The notes under the pieces: model-generated
Told to the model about the DNA's origin: nothing
What the model saw: the letters and a program-made list of their open reading frames with translations, nothing else
The model's database searches: none
Program-made: the position numbers and the translations under genes
NCBI RefSeq assembly: GCF_001584185.1
Contig: NZ_CP013234.1
Coordinates: forward strand, 3,844,001-3,908,000
Origin: Collimonas pratensis
GTDB taxonomy: Bacteria > Pseudomonadota > Gammaproteobacteria > Burkholderiales > Burkholderiaceae_D
Length of the DNA stretch: 64,000 nucleotides
Direction of reading: 5' to 3'
In this document: piece by piece, positions 58,514-64,000 of the stretch
Numbering within the stretch: position 1 is the stretch's first letter
Layout: each line of letters starts with the position of its first letter

Positions 58514-59158
58514 TTAAAACTCGGCCAGGATGGTCTCGGTAGCGGAAACCTTGTCGCCGACGGCAACTTTGGGCGTGGCGGTCAACGGCAGGTAGACATC
58601 GACGCGCGAACCGAAACGGATGAAACCGTAGCGCTGGCCGCGGCTGAGGACGTCGGAAGCTTTGACATAGCACAGGATGCGGCGCGCAATCAGGCCGGCG
58701 ACCTGGACGCACGTCACGGTCTGGCCGTTGGCGGCAGTAATCACCAGGGCGTTGCGCTCGTTTTCAACCGATGCCTTGTCGAGGTCGGCATTGACGAACT
58801 TGCCTGGGAAATACTCTACTTTTTCAATCTTGCCGTCGACCGGCGCGCGATTCGAATGGACATTGAAGACATTCATGAAGACGCTGATCTTCAAAGCTTC
58901 GCGATTGGCGTAAGGATCCATGGTTTTTTCAACCACGACGATACGGCCGTCGGCAGGCGACAGCACCGCCGCCGGATTTTGTGGAATCACACGGCCCGGA
59001 TCGCGGAAGAACTGCAATACGAACAAAGCAATAATCCAGAATGGCAGCGACCATGCGAGGGAAAAAAACGTGATCAGCAGCGCGACCGCAAAGGCGATGC
59101 CCAAAAACGGCCAACCCTCGCGGGCAATAATAGGATGGGGATAATTATTCAACTGCAC
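58514..59158 (-). CDS. psd: Phosphatidylserine decarboxylase proenzyme (short type)
   Basis: A 214-residue self-cleaving decarboxylase that makes phosphatidylethanolamine. The cleavage site is Gly183-Ser184 in RFGSRVD; Ser184 becomes the pyruvoyl group. N-terminal hydrophobic helices ([15 protein letters not shown] near 18-32) anchor it in the membrane. The order psd-pssA matches the ilv-psd-pssA-leuA arrangement of relatives. Confidence 0.95.
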   Translation of the reverse strand: MQLNNYPHPIIAREGWPFLGIAFAVALLITFFSLAWSLPFWIIALFVLQFFRDPGRVIPQNPAAVLSPADGRIVVVEKTMDPYANREALKISVFMNVFNVHSNRAPVDGKIEKVEYFPGKFVNADLDKASVENERNALVITAANGQTVTCVQVAGLIARRILCYVKASDVLSRGQRYGFIRFGSRVDVYLPLTATPKVAVGDKVSATETILAEF

Positions 59159-59526
59159 TCCGGATTATCTTGGTAAATGATGGAAATTTGAAAGCGTGGC
59201 TATTCTAGTCGAGCAGGACGCAAATGTAACCTGCCGCATGGCGCTTACTGAAAACCTGCCGCCGTGCCGCTTGATGTTTACGGCACTGGATAAGGAAGCC
59301 AAATCAACGCTGCAGACCGTCAGCATGATACTTGATGATCTTTGGCATTGTATAAAAAGACCAAGCTTCTCGCTCGACTTTATTGGCGTGAGCAAATATA
59401 GTCGAAATAGAGTTAATTATAATGCAACAAATTGTGACGCCATCACAAAATGAAAGGCCGGGCTAGCATTGCTTGACCCGGCCTGCAGCTGGCTTAGGAA
59501 TAGTCGCCTAAGATCTAAGACATTGC
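59159..59526. other. 368 bp gap between psd and the lipoprotein gene
   Basis: No gene seen. It is AT-rich (TTTATTGGCGTGAGC, ATAGTCGAAATAG) and contains a terminator for the lipoprotein message (59456-59483). A palindrome TTGTGA-CGCCA-TCACAA lies at 59432-59448. A psd promoter should lie close to 59160-59220, but no consensus is clear. Confidence 0.6.
59456..59483 (-). terminator. Hairpin terminator after the small lipoprotein gene
   Basis: Stem GGCCGGG (59456-59462) with CCCGGCC (59477-59483) and a 14-base loop, followed on the minus strand by TTTCATTTTG. A moderate rho-independent terminator. Confidence 0.65.
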
Positions 59527-59721
59527 TTATTTCGCCTGCTCTTCTTCCGCCGCACGATTTCTGTCCTGGGCATCCTGCAACTGCTTTTCTACCCCTTTGG
59601 CCTTTTCCAGCGCATCGGTCTGCGTCTTGAATATCTGCGGTGGCGGCGCGGAAGGCTTGCAGCCGGCCAGCGCCAATGCGGCGACAGCCAGGCTCAGGCC
59701 GATGGCGGCGGAATGCTTCAT
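59527..59721 (-). CDS. Small lipoprotein
   Basis: A 64-residue peptide with a lipoprotein signal: MKHSAAIGLSLAVAALALAG then Cys at the lipobox LALAGC. The mature part is short and charged with many Gln, Lys and Glu residues (EKAKGVEKQLQDAQDRN), probably a coiled coil. Its ATG overlaps the stop of the upstream SIMPL gene by 4 bases, so the two are translationally coupled. The function is unknown. Confidence 0.75.
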   Translation of the reverse strand: MKHSAAIGLSLAVAALALAGCKPSAPPPQIFKTQTDALEKAKGVEKQLQDAQDRNRAAEEEQAK

Positions 59722-60485
59722 TTGAAGCGGACCTTGCCGACCACGCGCATGTTCAAGGTAGTTTCGCCCGGTTCAAAGCTAGGCTCTTCCACCGGCGCGG
59801 CGTCGTTCATCGAGGCGGCGCGCATCATCATGGCCTTGGGAGCCGCCCCGGCATCCTGGGCATAGTTGCCGGAACCTTCGAAATCCACGGTATCCAGCAC
59901 GGCGTCGCCAGGATTGCGGCCCATCGCGTGCGCGATCGAAGCGATCCGCTCGGTCAGGTTCTGATAAGTGGCAGCGATACGCTGGTCATCCAGCTTCTTG
60001 CTGGTAGCGTCGCTCAGGCCGAAGTACAAGCCGTTCAGACCCATCACGCTTTGCACCGCCGCCACCGTTTTCGGCAGGTTGTTGAGGTTAGTAGTGGTGG
60101 CGTCCAGATACTGGCCGACACGCCAGCCGGTCGGCTGGCGCGGCTTGTTGGCGTTGCCGCGCGGCTGCGGCTGGTCTTCCGGATAGACCGGGTAAGTGTA
60201 ATAGCCGCGCGTCTGCAGGATCGCCTGCGGGTCCTGGCGCTTCAGGATGTCGGTGCCCTGTTTCATCTTGACGTTGACCCGTGATGCTGCTGCAGCTTTG
60301 TCTTTGTCCTGTTCTTCGACGTTAAAAGTGATCCGGACCTGGTCGTTGGCGTGCTTGACCTCGCCATAGGCCGGTACGATCACCAAGGTACCGCTGGACA
60401 GCGTCGGCGCAGGCGCCTGAGCGTGTGCGGCAAAACCGGTGGCAGCCAGCAGGGACGACAACATCAATTTGCGTGATCGCGACAT
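59718..60485 (-). CDS. SIMPL domain (DUF541) secreted protein
   Basis: A 255-residue secreted protein with a signal peptide MSRSRKLMLSSLLAATGFAA cleaved at AHA-QAPAP. The mature part has the SIMPL/YggE-type pattern, VPAYGEVKHANDQVRITFNV, then KQGTDILKRQDPQAILQTRG, and ends with the conserved KVRFK after TTLNMRVVGKV. The function is unknown. The start ATG at 60485 has GGAG six bases before it. It overlaps the following lipoprotein start by 4 bases, suggesting that the two act together in the periplasm. Confidence 0.82.
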   Translation of the reverse strand: MSRSRKLMLSSLLAATGFAAHAQAPAPTLSSGTLVIVPAYGEVKHANDQVRITFNVEEQDKDKAAAASRVNVKMKQGTDILKRQDPQAILQTRGYYTYPVYPEDQPQPRGNANKPRQPTGWRVGQYLDATTTNLNNLPKTVAAVQSVMGLNGLYFGLSDATSKKLDDQRIAATYQNLTERIASIAHAMGRNPGDAVLDTVDFEGSGNYAQDAGAAPKAMMMRAASMNDAAPVEEPSFEPGETTLNMRVVGKVRFK

Positions 60486-60646
60486 ATTTTTCTCCAAGAA
60501 AAAAATGGAGCGCTACCAACAGTGCGCTCCAAGGATTATTAAGACCACCCTTCGATTATATTCTGTCAATTTAGTTCGATCACAATGTTGCCTGTTGTTA
60601 GATTCAAACGCAAGACCGCAGAAATCCGACACATGACAATGTCATC

Positions 60647-61597
60647 TTATTTTTTGGGCGGTTCGCGGTGCACATTGCGTCCCATGCGCGCCTTGAAGTC
60701 CGCCAGGTTGGCGGATGGATCGGTGCCGGCCGCCGCCGCATCGTACTGGTAGGGATCCAGCTTTTCGCCACAATGCTTACAGAACAGGGCATCGGCTTCG
60801 TGCCCTTCGGTCAGGCAATGGCTGCAGGTGCGCGTGGTCGGCGTGCCCTTCATCATGGTCATCGCCAGTTCGACGCCGACAATGCCGGTCGGCAGCGCAA
60901 TGATGCCGTAGCCCAGCAGCATGGCGCAGGAAGTGATCAGCTGCCCCATCGGCGTCTTCGGATGGATGTCGCCGTAGCCGGTGGTGGTGAGCGTCACGAT
61001 TGACCAGTACATGCCGACCGGGATGCTGGTGAAGCCGTTTTCCGGCCCTTCGATGACATACATGATGGTGCCCAGGATCACGCTCATGATCAGCACCACG
61101 CCGAGAAACACCAAGATCTTGTGGCGGCTGTTGCGCAGCGCCTGCCACAGCACTTGCGATTCGTCGAAGTAGCGCGGCAGCTTCATCACGCGGAACACGC
61201 GCAGCATGCGCAGCAGACGGACGTCGATCAGGAAATGGAATTCCGGCAGCAGGAAGGCCAGGTAAGTCGGCAAGATCGACAGCAGGTCGATGATGCCGAA
61301 CAGGCTCAAGGCATAGCGCAGGGGCCGCTTGACGCACAGCAGGCGCACCACGTACTCGATGGTGAAAAGGATGGTGAATAGCCATTCAAGCGCGTTCAGT
61401 GCCAGGAAATCGCGTGCGCGCACGGCGCCGACGCTATCGACGATCACGGTCGCCACGCTCAGCACGATGATGATCAGCAGGGCCGTGTCGAAGCGGCGTC
61501 CGGCTTCGGTATCGGCTTCGAAAATGATCGTATACAGGCGCTCGCGCCAGCCGCGGTCAGGTTTTCCGAATTTATTGCCTATAGCGTTTGTTGCCAT
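60647..61597 (-). CDS. Voltage-gated-type potassium channel with a C-terminal zinc ribbon
   Basis: A 316-residue inner-membrane ion transport protein. Six transmembrane helices with a basic S4-like segment RLLRMLRVFRVMKL at 127-140 precede the pore. The K+ filter TGYGD is at 206-210 in TTTGYGDIHP. A cytoplasmic tail follows with Cys258, Cys261, Cys273 and Cys276 (CSHC, CKHC), forming a zinc ribbon, which is uncommon on bacterial channels. It is cotranscribed with no obvious partner and lies between the SIMPL gene and the ilvC region. Confidence 0.88.
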   Translation of the reverse strand: MATNAIGNKFGKPDRGWRERLYTIIFEADTEAGRRFDTALLIIIVLSVATVIVDSVGAVRARDFLALNALEWLFTILFTIEYVVRLLCVKRPLRYALSLFGIIDLLSILPTYLAFLLPEFHFLIDVRLLRMLRVFRVMKLPRYFDESQVLWQALRNSRHKILVFLGVVLIMSVILGTIMYVIEGPENGFTSIPVGMYWSIVTLTTTGYGDIHPKTPMGQLITSCAMLLGYGIIALPTGIVGVELAMTMMKGTPTTRTCSHCLTEGHEADALFCKHCGEKLDPYQYDAAAAGTDPSANLADFKARMGRNVHREPPKK

Positions 61598-61707
61598 ATT
61601 TCCTAGATGCGTCGGGTGATTGGCGATGGCACAATCTAAACAATGTATGAATGCAGGTCAATCGCATCGTACTTTACATTGAAAACGAAGCTCGATTTCC
61701 ATACTGC

Positions 61708-61825
61708 GTCTAGGCGACCCCGGCTACGCGCCCCGGCCGCGTCGTTCCCGCGCACGCAGGAATCCACTTTATTTAATCAGCAAAGTGGATCCCCGCGTGC
61801 GCGGGGATGACGGGGTCGCCTAGAC
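61708..61825. repeat. Nested REP-like palindrome upstream of the channel gene
   Basis: Outer 14-base arms GTCTAGGCGACCCC (61708-61721) and its complement (61812-61825) enclose an inner REP pair (GTCGTTCCCGCGCACG near 61741, CCCCGCGTGCGCGGGG near 61791) and the core AATCCACTTT/AAAGTGGAT. The inner part belongs to the same type as the element at 46426. Confidence 0.85.
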
Positions 61826-61852
61826 TTTAGGGTTAGAGACCTCCTAATGTAA

Positions 61853-61882
61853 ATAAAAAGGGGACGGCAGTGCCGTCCCCTC
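61853..61882 (-). terminator. Rho-independent terminator of the ilv operon
   Basis: Stem GGGGACGGCA/TGCCGTCCCC with a minimal loop, followed on the minus strand by TTTTTATTT. It lies about 325 bases after the ilvC stop, with the two tandem repeat units between. Confidence 0.85.
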
Positions 61883-61902
61883 TCGTTTATCCGAACTTGA
61901 TT

Positions 61903-62204
61903 GATTAGTTCTTCGATTGGTCAACCATCTTGTTTTTCTTAATCCAAGGCAGGCCGGACGGGGTTTCGCAAAGCACTGCTTTGCGCCGTCCGGCCCAGCA
62001 AGCGCATGCAGGCGCTTGCTGCATGATGCCAGACCTCAAAACAAGGAAGCCCTGATTAGTTCTTCGATTGGTCAACCATCTTGTTTTTCTTAATCCAAGG
62101 CAGGCCGGACGGGGTTTCGCAAAGCACCGCTTTGCGCCGTCCGGCCCAGCAAGCGCATGCAGGCGCTTGCTGCATGATGCCTGACCTCAAAACAAAGAAG
62201 CCCT
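61903..62204. repeat. Two tandem 151 bp units carrying copies of the ilvC 3' end
   Basis: Units at 61903-62053 and 62054-62204 differ at three or four positions. Each begins with a 49-base direct repeat (61903-61951, 62054-62102) identical to ilvC bases 62205-62253, that is the last 14-15 codons plus the stop. A 102-base core with two stems follows (GCCGGACGG...CCGTCCGGC and AGCAAGCG-CATGCA-GGCGCTTGCT). Divergence from ilvC begins exactly after AAGGCA. The array sits between the ilvC stop and its terminator, so it is transcribed. Confidence 0.9.
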
Positions 62205-62206
62205 GA

Positions 62207-63250
<1,044 letters not shown>

Positions 63251-63311
63251 TTAGATGCACCGGGCGGAAAGCGGATAGCGGCTTACCGTCCCGGCAGAAT
63301 ATTTTGTTTAC

Positions 63312-63803
63312 TTAAACTTTGAGAATGCGTTCGCCGCGACCGATGCCAGAACCGCCGGTACGGACGGTTTCCAGAATCGCTGCACGGTCGATCGAATCGA
63401 TGAACGCGTCCAGCTTGCCCTTGTTGCCTGTCAGTTCCAGGGTATAGGACTTGTCGGTAACGTCGATGATGCGGCCGCGGAAAATATCCGCGGTGCGCTT
63501 CATCTCTTCGCGTTCCTTGCCGACCGCGCGCACCTTGATCAGCATCAGCTCGCGTTCGATATGTGCGCCTTCGGTCAGGTCGACCACTTTGACGACTTCA
63601 ATCAGACGGTTCAGGTGCTTGGTGATCTGTTCGATCACGTCATCCGAACCGCTTGTCACGATGGTCATGCGTGACAAGGTCGCATCTTCGGTCGGTGCGA
63701 CCGTCAATGTCTCGATGTTGTAGCCACGGGCCGAAAACAGACCAACCACGCGCGACAGCGCGCCGGCTTCATTTTCCAGCAATACAGAAACGATATGGCG
63801 CAT
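63312..63803 (-). CDS. ilvH: Acetolactate synthase small (regulatory) subunit
   Basis: A 163-residue regulatory subunit with an N-terminal ACT domain (HIVSVLLENEAGALSRVVGL, then FSARGYNIETLTV) that binds valine and activates the catalytic subunit. The second half contains GRIIDVTDKSYTLELTG. The start ATG at 63803 lies 2 bases after the catalytic subunit stop. Confidence 0.96.
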   Translation of the reverse strand: MRHIVSVLLENEAGALSRVVGLFSARGYNIETLTVAPTEDATLSRMTIVTSGSDDVIEQITKHLNRLIEVVKVVDLTEGAHIERELMLIKVRAVGKEREEMKRTADIFRGRIIDVTDKSYTLELTGNKGKLDAFIDSIDRAAILETVRTGGSGIGRGERILKV

Positions 63804-63805
63804 GA

Positions 63806-64000
63806 TTACAGATCCTCCGAACCGAGCAGCATTTCAGTCAAGCCCTTGCCCGCCTTGACCATCGGCCAGACGTTTTCGGTTTGATCCGTGATGAAATTCA
63901 TGAATACCAGCCTGTCTTTCATGCCGAATGCTTCCTTCAGTGCGCCGTCGACATCGGCCGGATTTTCGATCTTCATGCCGACGTGGCCGAACGACTCGGC
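63806..64000 (-). CDS. ilvI: Acetolactate synthase large (catalytic) subunit, C-terminal fragment
   Basis: The last 64 codons of the ThDP-dependent catalytic subunit, running off the window edge. The visible C-terminus reads AESFGHVGMKIENPADVDG, then VFMNFITDQTENVWPMV and ends MLLGSEDL, which matches IlvB/IlvI enzymes. It begins the ilvI-ilvH-ilvC operon (2-base gap to ilvH). Confidence 0.93.
   Translation of the reverse strand, partial: AESFGHVGMKIENPADVDGALKEAFGMKDRLVFMNFITDQTENVWPMVKAGKGLTEMLLGSEDL

Larger units (their letters stand above)
61598..62206. other. 609 bp intergenic region between the channel gene and ilvC
   Basis: No gene. It holds, in order, a nested REP-like palindrome (61708-61825), the ilvC terminator (61853-61882) and two tandem 151 bp units derived in part from the ilvC 3' end (61903-62204), described separately. 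Confidence 0.8.

Noticed and set aside
59432..59448. TTGTGA-CGCCA-TCACAA considered as a CRP site
   Set aside because: The spacer is 5 bases where CRP needs 6, and it lies after, not before, a likely promoter.
61903..62204. Tandem 151 bp repeats considered as a CRISPR array
   Set aside because: Only two units, a 49-base repeat drawn from a protein gene, identical spacers and no cas genes nearby.

Overview
The window reads as chromosomal DNA of a betaproteobacterium of order Burkholderiales, most likely family Oxalobacteraceae (Collimonas, Herbaspirillum or Janthinobacterium type). The reasons are the high GC content, the gene orders smc-zipA-ligA, ilvI-ilvH-ilvC-psd-pssA-leuA and dapC-dapD-pilU-arsC-dapE-prmB, an OmpC-like betaproteobacterial porin, and repeats typical of this family. 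The genus assignment is inference. No rRNA, tRNA or CRISPR array was seen.

Layout. 1-8120 (minus strand): a non-phosphorylative pentose (L-arabinose type) operon with a ChvE-like sugar ABC importer, an L-arabonate dehydratase, an AraD1/GguC-type FAH-fold enzyme and an alpha-ketoglutarate semialdehyde dehydrogenase cut by the window edge. 8621-10767: a LysR regulator divergent from a YeiH-type exporter. 10842-14175: a zinc alcohol dehydrogenase, a porin with a phased GTAAC-repeat promoter, and rpiA. 14257-24840 (minus): CPA2 antiporter, def, galU, ligA, zipA, smc. 25237-35963 (plus): lysine/diaminopimelate genes dapC, dapD and dapE with pilU, an ArsC-like reductase, a SAM methyltransferase, prmB, an ABC-F ATPase and a DUF2520 protein. 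36406-38123: a polar amino acid ABC binding protein and permease, separated by a 163 bp MITE-like palindrome. 38141-44668 (minus): ppk1, then an AT-richer patch of poorly known envelope genes, including a secreted protein with two Adhesin_E-like segments, and an M50 protease with a DUF2167 protein. 44992-51879: a divergent cluster (Gnt-family permease, RidA, D-aminoacylase-family amidohydrolase, RpiR regulator / PLP deaminase, PfkB kinase). 51869-54681: a MocR regulator, a DUF2917 protein and ChaC. 55265-64000 (minus): leuA, a LysM-BON protein, pssA, psd, a lipoprotein, a SIMPL protein, a K+ channel, ilvC, ilvH and the end of ilvI.

The most interesting locus is the 44992-51879 cluster. Read together, its enzymes fit uptake, deacetylation, deamination to 2-keto-3-deoxygluconate and phosphorylation of N-acetyl-D-glucosaminate (the C1-oxidised end of LPMO-cleaved chitin), controlled by an RpiR repressor with a clear palindromic operator candidate. 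This resembles an oxidative chitin pathway described in marine gammaproteobacteria. An N-acyl-D-amino acid pathway is the main alternative. A second unusual feature lies behind ilvC: two tandem 151 bp units, each carrying a 49 bp copy of the ilvC 3' end, sit between the stop codon and the terminator. The window also holds at least three families of intergenic palindromes (REP/BIME-like), one of which has covarying arm tips.
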